From contig CAIKZO010000073.1 of NCBI GenBank assembly GCA_903832005.1, positions 53,294 through 117,293 of the forward strand: 64,000 nt of DNA, read 5' to 3'. Shown here piece by piece: positions 25,559 to 33,749 of this stretch. Under the pieces are notes generated by a model that did no database searches, was not told the origin of the DNA, and saw only the letters and a program-made list of their open reading frames with translations. This DNA comes from Enhydrobacter aerosaccus (lineage in GTDB: Bacteria; Pseudomonadota; Alphaproteobacteria; Reyranellales; Reyranellaceae). Each line of letters opens with the position of its first letter. The stretch's first letter is position 1. The position numbers and the translations under genes are program-made.

Positions 25559-26731
25559 CTACAAATGCTTGAAATGCGCCTGCAAAACATCGGTGCGCCG
25601 CGTCGAGAAGCCTGCGGCACAATAGGCCAGATAGTACCGCCACATCCGGCGAAAGCGCTCGTCGAAGCCCAATGTTGCGACCTGATCGGCCACGCCGTCG
25701 AAACGGCCGAGCCAGGTCTCCAGCGTATGCGCATAGTCCAAGCCGAAACTATAGAGTTCGGCGATCTTGAGGCCGGTGCGACGGCATTGCTCTGCGATAC
25801 GCTGCGGTGACAACAGCATGCCGCCCGGAAAGATATAGGTCTGGATGAAATCGGGGCGATTGCGGTAGCCCTCGTAGAAGTCGTCGGCGATCACGATCGC
25901 CTGCACGATCGCCGAGCCGCCGGGCGAGACGTGGCGCTTCAGTGCCTCGAAATATTCCGGCCAGTGGCGCTCGCCAACCGCCTCGATCATCTCGATCGAG
26001 ACGATGTGGTCGTAGCTGCCCTTGATGTCGCGATAGTCGCAGAACTGCAGGTCGACCCGATCGGCGAGGCCGGCCTTCTCCAGCCGGTCGCGCGCGAAGG
26101 CGAGCTGCTCCTTGGAGATGGTGACGCCGGTGACCCGCATGCCGCGCCGCGCAGCCGTCTCGGCGAAGCCGCCCCAGCCGCAGCCGATTTCGAGGATGCT
26201 GTCGCCCTGCTTGGCGCCGAGCTGGGTCAGGATGCGGTCGTACTTGTCGGACTGCGCGACATCGAGCGGCTTGCCCTTCTCTCCGTCGTAGAGGGCGGAG
26301 GAGTAGGTCATCGTCTGGTCGAGCCACAGGCGATAGAAATTATTGCCGAGGTCGTAGTGCGCATGGATGTTGCGCTTCGAGCCTTCACGCGAATTGTCCC
26401 GCCGCCAGTGCATCAGCTTCAAGGCGATGTTGTGCAGGAAATTCGAGTGGGTGACGTTGCCCAGGGCCTTGTCGTTCGCCGCCAACAGCGCGATCAGCTT
26501 GGGCAACTCCGGCGAGTCGCAATAGCCATCCATGTAGGCCTCGGCGAAGCCGATGTCGCCGTCGAGCAGGATCTTGCGGAAGAAACGCCAGTCCTTGACC
26601 TCGATCGTTGCAGATGGCTCGGCGCCCGTCTGGCCGAACACACGCGTCGCACCGTCCGGCAGACGCATGGTCAATCGGCCAATGGCGAGACGGTCGAGGG
26701 CCTTGAGAACGAAGCGCGAGGCTATGGTCAT
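25559..26731 (-). CDS. cfa: Cyclopropane-fatty-acyl-phospholipid synthase
   Basis: A 390-residue SAM-dependent enzyme that converts unsaturated acyl chains of membrane phospholipids to cyclopropane rings, hardening membranes against acid, heat and oxidants. The SAM site EIGCGWGGFAETAARRG is clear, as is HYDLGNNFYRLWLDQTMTYS, and the bicarbonate-site region IVSIEMIEAVGERHWPEYF. The N-terminal domain (residues 1-100) is typical. ATG 26731 is taken as start; a TTG 18 bases upstream is close to a GGGAG stretch, so the start is not certain. It lies 112 bp after the photolyase gene. Confidence 0.93.
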   Translation of the reverse strand: MTIASRFVLKALDRLAIGRLTMRLPDGATRVFGQTGAEPSATIEVKDWRFFRKILLDGDIGFAEAYMDGYCDSPELPKLIALLAANDKALGNVTHSNFLHNIALKLMHWRRDNSREGSKRNIHAHYDLGNNFYRLWLDQTMTYSSALYDGEKGKPLDVAQSDKYDRILTQLGAKQGDSILEIGCGWGGFAETAARRGMRVTGVTISKEQLAFARDRLEKAGLADRVDLQFCDYRDIKGSYDHIVSIEMIEAVGERHWPEYFEALKRHVSPGGSAIVQAIVIADDFYEGYRNRPDFIQTYIFPGGMLLSPQRIAEQCRRTGLKIAELYSFGLDYAHTLETWLGRFDGVADQVATLGFDERFRRMWRYYLAYCAAGFSTRRTDVLQAHFKHL

Positions 26732-26843
26732 TCGATTAGCGGGCTGCAAACTCCCGAACCTAGGGTGGCTCTGGTCAAAATCTTGCGCGCTTTCGCCGCA
26801 TTTTCAAGGGCCGGCAATAGGTCCTTTGGCATTGGTCCCGGCA

Positions 26844-28250
26844 CTAGGCCGCGCCTTTCAGGCTCCGGAAAGCGATCAGGGCACGCTCGCGCGCGGAGGC
26901 GTGGTCGACGATACGGGCCGGATAGATCTCGGGCGGCAGGGGCGTGGCGGCGGTCCAGGGCTTATGGATGGTCTCGTTCGGCAGGCCGCCCAGTTCGGGA
27001 ATCCAGCGCCGGACATAGTCGCCGCGGGGATCGAATTTCTCGCCCTGCAGGACGGGATTGAAGATGCGGAAGTAGGGCGCGGCGTCGGCGCCGCTGCCGG
27101 CGACCCATTGCCAGCCCATGGCATTGTTCGCCGGATCGGCGTCGACCAGCGTGTCCCAGAACCAGCGCTCGCCCGCCCGCCAATCGATCAGCAGGTCCTT
27201 GGTCAGGAACGATGCCACGATCATGCGGACGCGATTGTGCATCCAGCCCGTGGTCCACAGTTCCCGCAGGCCCGCATCGACGATAGGATAGCCGGTGCTG
27301 CCGCGGCGCCACGCCTCGAGCTTCTCTTCCTCTTCGAGCCACGGAAACGTATCGAACTCGGCGCGGAAGTTATTGCGGCCGAGATCGCCGAAGTGGAAGA
27401 GCAGGTGATACGAGAATTCGCGCCAGCCCACTTCGGACAGAAACTTCTCGCTGGCCGCCGACATGCCGCGCGTCGTGGCGGCGCGCCAGATCTGCCGCGG
27501 GCTGATCTCGCCGAACGCGAGGTGCGGCGACAGGCGCGAGGTCGCCGGGACGGCGGGGAGGTCACGCGCCTGGCGGTAGTTCGCCAATGATGTGTCGAGG
27601 AAGGACGAGAGCCGCCGGGCCGCCGCCGCTTCTCCCGGCGTCCAGGTGGCCCGCATGCCGCCCGCCCAGTCGGGCGCGCTCGGCAGCAGGTTCCAGTCGT
27701 CGAGCGCGTCGCTGGCGAACCATTTCTTCGGTGCCGGCAGGCTCTTGGGTGTCGGCATTCCGGCGCCGGGCGAGGGCAGCGCGCGGCATGCACGCCAGAA
27801 GGCCGTGAAGACCTTGAACGGGCCACCGGCCGCCGTCTTCACTTCCCAGGGCTCGTACAGCAGGTTGCCCTTGAGGCCGTCGGCAGACACGCCGCGACCC
27901 ACCAACGACTGCTTCACCCTTTCGTCTCGCTCGCGCGGCGCCTGGTCGTAGGAGCGGTTCCAGTAGACGGCCGAGGCGTCGTATTCGGCGGCGACCTCCT
28001 CGATCACCTGTTCCGCCGCTCCCCGACGCAGGATGAGGCGCGATCCCAGCGAGCGCAGCGAAGCGTCGAGCGAGAGCAGGCTGTGATGCAGCCACCAGCG
28101 CGATGCGGCGCCCATCGGCCGGACGCCGGGCGTATCCTCGTCGAGGATATAGAGCGGAATGACAGGGCGGCCGGAGCCGAGGCCGGCGATGAGTGCGGGA
28201 TTGTCCGCCAGGCGTAGATCGTTGCGAAACCAGACCAGGGAAGCTGACAC
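26844..28250 (-). CDS. phr: Deoxyribodipyrimidine photo-lyase
   Basis: A 468-residue class I photolyase using light and FAD to split cyclobutane pyrimidine dimers. The N-terminal antenna domain starts with SASLVWFRNDLRLADNPAL. The FAD domain shows the SRLSPHLAFGEISPRQIW and WREFSYHLLFHF motifs and the DNA-binding MHNRVRMIVASFLTKDL segment followed by GNNAMGWQWVAGSG-like sequence (PANNAMGWQWVAG). GTG 28250 is the start, preceded by a GGGTGGG stretch. The following gene is cfa; both belong to the light/singlet-oxygen response in some alphaproteobacteria. Confidence 0.93.
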   Translation of the reverse strand: MSASLVWFRNDLRLADNPALIAGLGSGRPVIPLYILDEDTPGVRPMGAASRWWLHHSLLSLDASLRSLGSRLILRRGAAEQVIEEVAAEYDASAVYWNRSYDQAPRERDERVKQSLVGRGVSADGLKGNLLYEPWEVKTAAGGPFKVFTAFWRACRALPSPGAGMPTPKSLPAPKKWFASDALDDWNLLPSAPDWAGGMRATWTPGEAAAARRLSSFLDTSLANYRQARDLPAVPATSRLSPHLAFGEISPRQIWRAATTRGMSAASEKFLSEVGWREFSYHLLFHFGDLGRNNFRAEFDTFPWLEEEEKLEAWRRGSTGYPIVDAGLRELWTTGWMHNRVRMIVASFLTKDLLIDWRAGERWFWDTLVDADPANNAMGWQWVAGSGADAAPYFRIFNPVLQGEKFDPRGDYVRRWIPELGGLPNETIHKPWTAATPLPPEIYPARIVDHASARERALIAFRSLKGAA

Positions 28251-28335
28251 GTACCCACCCAACAAGACGACGTTGGAAGTGATACGAACATGTTTCGCGC
28301 CCGGATGTTGGGCCTGGAGTGTCCCTAAACGCCCG

Positions 28336-29127
28336 TCAGGAGCGGGGGCAGACCGGCGCGGTTCCCATTTTCAGCTCCTGCAGGTCGGCCTGGACCTGGA
28401 CCAGGCCGGTGTCGACGGTCAGCCGGTCGAGCACGCCGTTGGCGAACACGACAGCCTTCACCGAGAACAGCGGCTTCTGGTCCTGCTGGCGGCCGCGCGT
28501 GAAGGTCATGAAGACCGGCCAGGCCTTGAGCTTGGGCAAGGTGACCGGATGCTCGGACGGAGGAGGCGGGCGGATATCGCCATCGTTCAGTTCGGTCACG
28601 TCGATCAGGAAAGCATCGCCCACCACTTCGGCATCGAAGGCGAGTGCGGGGAAGGAAGCGGCCTTTGCCGTCAGGCGCTCGACCAGATGATTGATCGACG
28701 CGACCGGCAGCAAGGTGGGCGCCGGCAGGGTGAGTTGGATTGGTCCCGTGGGCGACACGATCTCGGCACGCATCTCCTTGCCGGTGCGCTGGACCTTGCC
28801 ACTCGTCTGGCGCTCGACGCCGTTCTGAATCTGCACGGTGCGATAGCGCAGCGCGTTGCCGCCCATTCCTTCTTCGGCATCGAGCTTGGAGGCCACCGAT
28901 ATTTTCCAGGCCGAGGTGAGCGCGATCTCGGTGGTGATGTCGCGCTTCAGATGCCAGCCCGCACAATCTTGTGTCAGGTCCTGCACGGCCGTACCGATTC
29001 GCGGCGCATTCACCGCTGCGCCCAGGCGCAGGTTATAGACCGCGTGATGCGGCTGCATCTGTGCACAGGCCAACTGAGGCGAAAGCAGGGCAAGAAGAGC
29101 GAAGGCGAAACTCACAGGTCCGCGCAT
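28336..29127 (-). CDS. EipB-like cell-envelope integrity protein (DUF1849)
   Basis: A 263-residue periplasmic protein with a signal peptide (MRGPVSFAFALLALLSPQLACA). It fits the EipB/DUF1849 family: HHAVYNLRLG opens the spiral beta fold and two cysteines, in QDCAGWHLKR and in the C-terminal APVCPRS, match the disulfide seen in Brucella EipB. EipB maintains the envelope and interacts genetically with TPR and lipoprotein pathways. It lies 85 bp upstream of photolyase on the same strand and is divergent from pdeM. Confidence 0.8.
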   Translation of the reverse strand: MRGPVSFAFALLALLSPQLACAQMQPHHAVYNLRLGAAVNAPRIGTAVQDLTQDCAGWHLKRDITTEIALTSAWKISVASKLDAEEGMGGNALRYRTVQIQNGVERQTSGKVQRTGKEMRAEIVSPTGPIQLTLPAPTLLPVASINHLVERLTAKAASFPALAFDAEVVGDAFLIDVTELNDGDIRPPPPSEHPVTLPKLKAWPVFMTFTRGRQQDQKPLFSVKAVVFANGVLDRLTVDTGLVQVQADLQELKMGTAPVCPRS

Positions 29128-29210
29128 GGCGCCACCTTGCGCATCGGCGCGCGCTCGGTCAATCGTGCGCTCATGCGATTGCTGAGCCGTATAGCCGCGC
29201 CCATCCTCTC

Positions 29211-29933
29211 ATGACTCCCTTCGACTTCTCCTGTGGTGGCGAGAATCTCCAGGCTCTTCCGGCCGGCGCGCTCTATTGGCCGGCGCGCCGCACCTTGGCG
29301 GTGGCCGATCTTCATTTCGAGAAGGGCTCGTCCTACGCAGTTAACGCGATGAAGCTGCTGCCGCGCCACGACACGCGGCAGACGCTCTCGGTCTTGGCAT
29401 CTTTGATCGAGACGCTGCGGCCCGAGCGGGTCGTGTGCCTGGGCGATTCGTTCCACGACCGCGGCGCAGTCGAGCGTTTGCTCGCGGCGGAGCGCGCCGA
29501 GATCGAGCGGCTGACGAAGCTCACGAGGTTCGTGTGGATCGCGGGCAATCACGATCCCGCGCCACCGCCCGACGGCTGGGGCGAGGTCGCCGAGGAGATC
29601 GACGAAGGGCCGCTGGTGTTCCGGCATGAGGCAGAGTTCGGCTTCAGCCGTGGCGAGGTCTCCGGCCATTACCATCCGGTGGCGGCTCTCACGGTGCGCG
29701 GCCGCGGCATCCGCCGCCGCTGCTTCCTGACCAACGGCCAGAAATTGATCCTGCCGGCGTTCGGCGCCTACACCGGCGGTCTCAACGCGCTCGACCCCGC
29801 GATCGCGCAGCTCTTTCCCGACGATTACGACGCGCTGCTCGTCGGAAAGGACGCGGTCCGCCGCCTGTCGTGGCGTCAGCTGCGGCCCGATCTCTCGCTC
29901 GCCCAAACCGGCTGGGTGCGCGACGTCCGGTGA
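29211..29933 (+). CDS. pdeM: Ligase-associated DNA damage response endonuclease PdeM
   Basis: A 240-residue calcineurin-like metallophosphoesterase. All metal motifs are intact: DLHFEKGSSY (D-x-H), GDSFHD, GNHDP and SGHYHP. The size and the N-terminal GALYWPARRTLAVADLHF fit PdeM, the nuclease encoded with ATP-dependent DNA ligase, DEXH helicase (Lhr-like) and exonuclease genes in other bacteria. Here none of those partners is adjacent, so the gene is separated from its usual cluster. The ATG lies 83 bp from the divergent eipB start; no strong ribosome site is seen. Confidence 0.88.
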   Translation: MTPFDFSCGGENLQALPAGALYWPARRTLAVADLHFEKGSSYAVNAMKLLPRHDTRQTLSVLASLIETLRPERVVCLGDSFHDRGAVERLLAAERAEIERLTKLTRFVWIAGNHDPAPPPDGWGEVAEEIDEGPLVFRHEAEFGFSRGEVSGHYHPVAALTVRGRGIRRRCFLTNGQKLILPAFGAYTGGLNALDPAIAQLFPDDYDALLVGKDAVRRLSWRQLRPDLSLAQTGWVRDVR

Positions 29934-30012
29934 TCAGTAACGACCATAAGTCGGGATTTCGACGAACGCGCTTACAATGGGCGCATGTCGATCCATCTTC
30001 GAAGCGCGTCCC

Positions 30013-30079
30013 CGTTTAATTCCCGTCAATTAAACGAGTACCGCGCGGTAACTACCCCTCCCCATGTGAATGGGGAGGG
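30013..30079. repeat. Two perfect inverted repeats in a convergent intergenic region
   Basis: Between the ends of pdeM and the hydratase gene lie two perfect dyads. The first has 9-bp arms CGTTTAATT (30013-30021) and AATTAAACG (30028-30036) around six bases. The second has 10-bp arms (30056-30065 and 30070-30079) of C-rich then G-rich sequence with a GTGA loop. Neither is followed by a T-run, so they are not standard intrinsic terminators on either strand, although the second may end or stabilise transcripts. A similar C-run/G-run hairpin closes the window at 63983-64000. Confidence 0.7.
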
Positions 30080-30090
30080 CAAGAAGTGAG

Positions 30091-30903
30091 TTATTTCAGC
30101 TCGTACTTCAGTGTGACCTCGCCGAGGCCGGCGATCTTGCCGGTTGCGGTGCTGCCGGGCGGGACGAACTGGCAGGCGACCATGCTGCCGCTCGACACGA
30201 ACATGCCCTTCTTGAGGGTCTTGCCGTGATCGCCCAGCTTGTTGGCGAGCCAGGCGAGCGCGTTGTAGCAGTGGCCCAGCACGTCGCCGGAATGGCCTTC
30301 GCGCACGACGACGCCGTCGAAGGAGATCGAGCCTTCGAGGTTGCCGAGGTCGAGGTTGCTCCAATTCTTGTTGGGCTTGGCCAGCAGCGAGCCGCCGTTC
30401 CAGCCGGCATCCATGATCAGCGGGTTGACGGCGAGCTTGCTGTAGTCGGCGCCGCGATCCTCGATCAGCTCGAAGCCGGCCCGCGCCTCGCCGACATATT
30501 GCGCGATCGAGTCCTTGTCGTAGGGCTTGCCCCCATTTGTTTTGCTGGCGGGCTTCGGCACGTCGGCATTCAGGAACAGGATGATCTCGAGCTCGACGCC
30601 GAGGCGGGTCCAGGTGCCGGCCTTCACGATGGCCTTGTGCTCGAACACGCGCTTCTTGCGCACCGGACCGTAGGCGGGACCCTTGAGTCCGGTCTGGGCC
30701 AGGATCTGGGGCGAGGTGAGCGCGATCTTGTAGCCGACCAGCGGGCCCTGCTTCACGACCTGCTTCTTGAGGAAGGCATCCTGGACCTTGTAGGCCAGCC
30801 GTTCGTCGTCGGTGGCGAACTCCGCCGGCCACCAGCCTACCGCGGCCCGGGCCTTGTCGACCTTGTGCAGCCAGTTGGCGACCTTGGCGATCTTGAGTGC
30901 CAT
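30091..30903 (-). CDS. 2-keto-4-pentenoate hydratase-like protein (FAH superfamily)
   Basis: A 270-residue soluble protein of the fumarylacetoacetate-hydrolase superfamily, closest in plan to MhpD-type 2-hydroxypenta-2,4-dienoate hydratases and oxalocrotonate decarboxylases. Visible signs are GPLVGYKIALTSP, the acidic metal-binding VELEIILFLNADVP stretch with ExE, and the C-terminal PPGSTATGKIAGLGEVTL region. ATG 30903 follows a strong GGAGG site. No other meta-cleavage gene is near, so the pathway is unknown. It is divergent from mobA. Confidence 0.82.
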   Translation of the reverse strand: MALKIAKVANWLHKVDKARAAVGWWPAEFATDDERLAYKVQDAFLKKQVVKQGPLVGYKIALTSPQILAQTGLKGPAYGPVRKKRVFEHKAIVKAGTWTRLGVELEIILFLNADVPKPASKTNGGKPYDKDSIAQYVGEARAGFELIEDRGADYSKLAVNPLIMDAGWNGGSLLAKPNKNWSNLDLGNLEGSISFDGVVVREGHSGDVLGHCYNALAWLANKLGDHGKTLKKGMFVSSGSMVACQFVPPGSTATGKIAGLGEVTLKYELK

Positions 30904-30949
30904 CGTTTCCTCCCCTTGTATGTCCCTCAGCGCTTCGCATAGTGCAGCC

Positions 30950-31675
30950 ATGGCGGTCAATGGAATCGGTTTTTCGGGCGACACTTCGGGTCCTGTGCGC
31001 GCCGCAGCCGTGGTCGGTGTGGTCTTGGCAGGCGGCGAGGGGCGGCGCATGGGCGCCGGAGTCCCGAAGCCACTGCGCAAGCTCGGCGGCAAGACGATGG
31101 TGGCGCACGTGGTCGAGCGGCTGTGGCCGCAGGTCATGGACCTGGTCGTGGTGACGAACGATCTGACGGCGCCGGGCTATCGCGCGCTGAAGGTGCCGCT
31201 CGTTCCCGATCCGCGCGACGTGAGCGCGGCGGCCAAACGTGAAGGGCGCCGGCTGGGACCGTTGGCGGGAATCCTGGCCGGCATGGAATGGTCGCTGAAG
31301 CGTCATCCGCACGCGGGCTGGATCCTGACCGCGCCGGCCGACGTGCCGTTCCTGCCGATCGATCTTACCGTCCGCCTGTGTGGCCACATGCATGTGCCCG
31401 AGGCCGACGTGCTGACCGTGCGGCGCGAGCATGCGGTGGGCATCTGGTCGGTGAAACTGGTCGATGACCTGCGGCGCGCGATCCTGAAGGAGGGCGTGCG
31501 CAGCGTGCAGGAATTTGCAGGGCGCCATCATCACGCCGAATTGAGATGGCAGGGTGGTACGGCGCCGTTCGCGAACATAAATACGCCTGAAGAACTCAAG
31601 GCCGCGGAGGCACGTCTCGTTCAAGCTCGATCACGGTCCCGTCAATCAGCAGCTTTCCCGCGTTCTCGAAATTGA
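30950..31675 (+). CDS. mobA: Molybdenum cofactor guanylyltransferase
   Basis: A protein of about 241 residues that attaches GMP to molybdopterin to make the bis-MGD cofactor. The nucleotidyltransferase loop VVLAGGEGRRMGAGVPKPL, the PLAGILAGMEW motif and the metal-binding PADVPFLPI are intact, and FANINTPEEL near the end is typical. ATG 30950 is chosen; another ATG ten codons upstream would also fit and neither has a clear ribosome site. The last 80 bp overlap the end of the DUF3553 gene on the other strand. Confidence 0.88.
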   Translation: MAVNGIGFSGDTSGPVRAAAVVGVVLAGGEGRRMGAGVPKPLRKLGGKTMVAHVVERLWPQVMDLVVVTNDLTAPGYRALKVPLVPDPRDVSAAAKREGRRLGPLAGILAGMEWSLKRHPHAGWILTAPADVPFLPIDLTVRLCGHMHVPEADVLTVRREHAVGIWSVKLVDDLRRAILKEGVRSVQEFAGRHHHAELRWQGGTAPFANINTPEELKAAEARLVQARSRSRQSAAFPRSRN

Positions 31676-31793
31676 CGGTGATGCGCGAACCGATCATCGA
31701 TTGGATCTGGCCGAGGCCCCAATCCGGTCGCGCCGGATGGCGGACGAAATCGCCGGGCTGGAGCAGGGTGTTGCCGGGCCGTGTTTCAGCCAT
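31596..31793 (-). CDS. DUF3553 family small protein
   Basis: A 65-residue protein matching DUF3553, with the conserved core FVRHPARPDWGLGQIQSMIG and the VNFENAGK strand that forms an SH3-like small barrel as found in UvrD/CarD-type domains. Function is unknown; such domains often bind RNA polymerase or DNA helicases. Its 3' end overlaps the end of mobA by 80 bp in antisense. It is divergent from the bufferin operon, sharing the 71 bp between 31793 and 31865. Confidence 0.82.
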   Translation of the reverse strand: MAETRPGNTLLQPGDFVRHPARPDWGLGQIQSMIGSRITVNFENAGKLLIDGTVIELERDVPPRP

Positions 31794-31864
31794 CGGTTTG
31801 GCTCATGAGGGGCCGGCCCAATGAAATATCGTATAAGAACGTCACAGTCATATCGGAGCATTGC

Positions 31865-32125
31865 ATGACCCCCACGCGCATTGCCATCGCCGCCGCTCTC
31901 GCCAGTGCCCTTGCCGGTACCGTGGCGATCTCCGAGCGCGCCGAGGCCCAGGGCAAGATGACCGTCGAGAAGTGCTACGGCGTGTCCAAGGCCGGGCAGA
32001 ACGACTGCCAGACCGACAATTCGTCTTGTGCCGGCACTTCCAAGAAGGACAACCAGCCCGACGCCTGGATCGCTGTGCCCAAGGGCACGTGCCAGAAGAT
32101 CGTCGGCGGCATGGTCAAGAGCTGA
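31865..32125 (+). CDS. bufA1: Bufferin precursor, BufA1 type (DUF2282)
   Basis: An 86-residue secreted peptide precursor. A signal peptide (residues 1-29, ending AEA) is followed by a mature part with exactly four cysteines in the DUF2282 pattern: EKCYGVSKAGQNDC, SSCAG and PKGTCQKIVGG. Bufferins are ribosomally made peptides whose cysteines are converted to thiooxazole heterocycles by the MNIO enzyme BufB with BufC, then exported to bind copper or other metals in the periplasm. The next two genes encode BufB and BufC. The signal peptide remains on mature bufferins until export, which replaces a classical leader. Confidence 0.9.
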   Translation: MTPTRIAIAAALASALAGTVAISERAEAQGKMTVEKCYGVSKAGQNDCQTDNSSCAGTSKKDNQPDAWIAVPKGTCQKIVGGMVKS

Positions 32126-32129
32126 GACC

Positions 32130-32969
32130 ATGAACGCGGTCGCGGGGATCGGCCTGCGGGCGCCGCATCTCCGGGAAATCGATCGCGACCGGCCGGCCCT
32201 CGGCTTTCTCGAGATCCACGCGGAGAACTATCTCACTCCGTCGTCGTCGCTGGCGACCGTCGAGCGGCTGCGCGCAGACTATCGGTTCTCTGTCCACGCC
32301 GTCGGCCTGTCGCTGGGGTCCGTCGACGGACTTGATGCCGTGCACCTCGCGCGCGTGGCGACGTTGGTGAAGCGGCTCGAGCCGGACCTGGTGTCCGATC
32401 ATCTGTCGTGGAGCACCTTCGGCGGCCGCTACTTCAACGATCTCCTGCCGCTGCCTTATACCGAGGAGGCGCTTGAGGTCGTGACGCGCAATCTCGACCG
32501 CCTGCAGGAGGCGCTGGGGCGGCAGGTCTCGGTCGAGAATCCGTCCTGCTATCTCGATTTCCCGCACTCGACGATGAGCGAGCCCGCGTTCCTGGCCGAG
32601 CTGGTGCGTCGCAGCGGCTGCGGCCTGCTGCTCGATGCCAACAACATCCATGTGACGGCACACAATCTCGGCCTCGATCCTCGGGCCTGGCTCGACGGGC
32701 TGCCGGCGGCGGCGATCACCGAATATCACTTGGCTGGCCACGCGGTGAACGAGACCGACAGCGGCCGGGTCCTGATCGACGATCACGGCAGCAAGGTTGC
32801 CGACGCGGTATGGGCGCTCCACGCCGAGTGTCTCGCGCGGTTTGGCCCGCGCCCGACCCTGATCGAATGGGACAGCGATATCCCCGCGCTGCCGGTGCTG
32901 CTCGGCGAGGCGCAGCGCGCGCAGGCGATGCTGGCTGCAGGAGGCTCACATGACGCTCGCGCTGCGTGA
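32130..32969 (+). CDS. bufB: MNIO-family modifying enzyme BufB (DUF692)
   Basis: A 279-residue TIM-barrel multinuclear non-haem iron oxidase. Family motifs holding iron ligands are visible in order: FLEIHAENYL, HAVGLSLGS, SDHLSWS, VENPSCYL, LLLDANNIHVTAHN, EYHLAGH, DDHGSKV and LIEWDSDIP. It should modify the cysteines of the peptide encoded five bases upstream. The ATG at 32130 lies five bases after the bufA1 stop. Its 3' end overlaps bufC by 20 bp, so all three proteins are made together. Confidence 0.92.
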   Translation: MNAVAGIGLRAPHLREIDRDRPALGFLEIHAENYLTPSSSLATVERLRADYRFSVHAVGLSLGSVDGLDAVHLARVATLVKRLEPDLVSDHLSWSTFGGRYFNDLLPLPYTEEALEVVTRNLDRLQEALGRQVSVENPSCYLDFPHSTMSEPAFLAELVRRSGCGLLLDANNIHVTAHNLGLDPRAWLDGLPAAAITEYHLAGHAVNETDSGRVLIDDHGSKVADAVWALHAECLARFGPRPTLIEWDSDIPALPVLLGEAQRAQAMLAAGGSHDARAA

Positions 32970-33669
32970 GTGGCAGGCGACGTTCGCGGCGCAACTCGCG
33001 GGCGGCGGCGGGGAGGGACGCCTGGCGATCCATCGCCACAATATTTCGTCGAGCCTCATCCGTTCACTGGGCGCGACCCTCTCAACGGTGAGGGCGCTGG
33101 TGGGTGAGGAGTTCTTCCGGCAGGCCGCTCAGGCCTTCATTTCGCGCGGGCTTCCGACGCAGCCGGTTCTCGCCGAGTACGGGGCGGACTTCGCCGGCTT
33201 CATCGAGGCCTATCCGTCGGCCGAGAGCCTGCCGTATCTCGCCGACGTGGCGCGCCTCGACTGGGCGCTGAACGTGGCCTTTCACAGTCCGCGCCTTGAA
33301 GCTGCCGATCTGTCCGCCGTGCCACCCGAGCGGCTCGCCGCGAGCGCGCTGGTACTGGCGCCCGGCGTGGCACTGGTCCGATCCGCCTATCCGCTCGACA
33401 GAATCTGGGCCGTGTCCCAGCCCGGCGCCCCGGAAGGGACCGTTGATCTAGACGGCGGCGCGGCGCGCCTGCTGGTGCACCGGCGGGCGGACGATGCGAC
33501 GTTCATCGCGCTCGGGGAGGGGGAGGCGGCGTTTGTGGAGGTGCTGGGCGAGGGGCAGGTCGTGGAGGTGGCGGCCGGCGCGGCGCTCGCCGTCGAGCCG
33601 GCTTTCGACCTTACGGCCGCTTTTGCACGCCTACTGGCTTGTGAAGTGTTTGCTGCGTTGCGGCAATAA
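32950..33669 (+). CDS. bufC: Bufferin maturation partner BufC (DUF2063)
   Basis: A 239-residue DUF2063 protein. The N-terminal helical domain starts with LREWQATFAAQL and includes RLAIHRHNISSSLIRSLGATL and LPYLADVARLDWALN, the conserved parts that present the peptide to the MNIO enzyme. The C-terminal half (residues 125-239) is a beta-rich domain of the type proposed to recognise the precursor. It begins 20 bp inside bufB. No bufD (DoxX-type membrane protein) follows; dksA comes next after 174 bp. Confidence 0.9.
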   Translation: MTLALREWQATFAAQLAGGGGEGRLAIHRHNISSSLIRSLGATLSTVRALVGEEFFRQAAQAFISRGLPTQPVLAEYGADFAGFIEAYPSAESLPYLADVARLDWALNVAFHSPRLEAADLSAVPPERLAASALVLAPGVALVRSAYPLDRIWAVSQPGAPEGTVDLDGGAARLLVHRRADDATFIALGEGEAAFVEVLGEGQVVEVAAGAALAVEPAFDLTAAFARLLACEVFAALRQ

Positions 33670-33749
33670 TACCCCGCAGACTCGTTGAAATGCCGCCTAA
33701 ATGTTTGCTGCGCTGCACTACAAGAGTCGGCCTGAGGCCTTCAATCACC

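Noticed and set aside
28251..28330. Sigma-E (ChrR-type) promoter before the photolyase gene
   Set aside because: ACATCC with 18-bp spacing to TATCAC is only a partial match; kept as a hint in a finding and not listed as a promoter.
33647..33712. 11-bp direct repeat TGTTTGCTGCG, 55 bp apart, near the end of bufC
   Set aside because: One copy lies inside the bufC coding end; there is no insertion, att-like gene or other sign of mobility.
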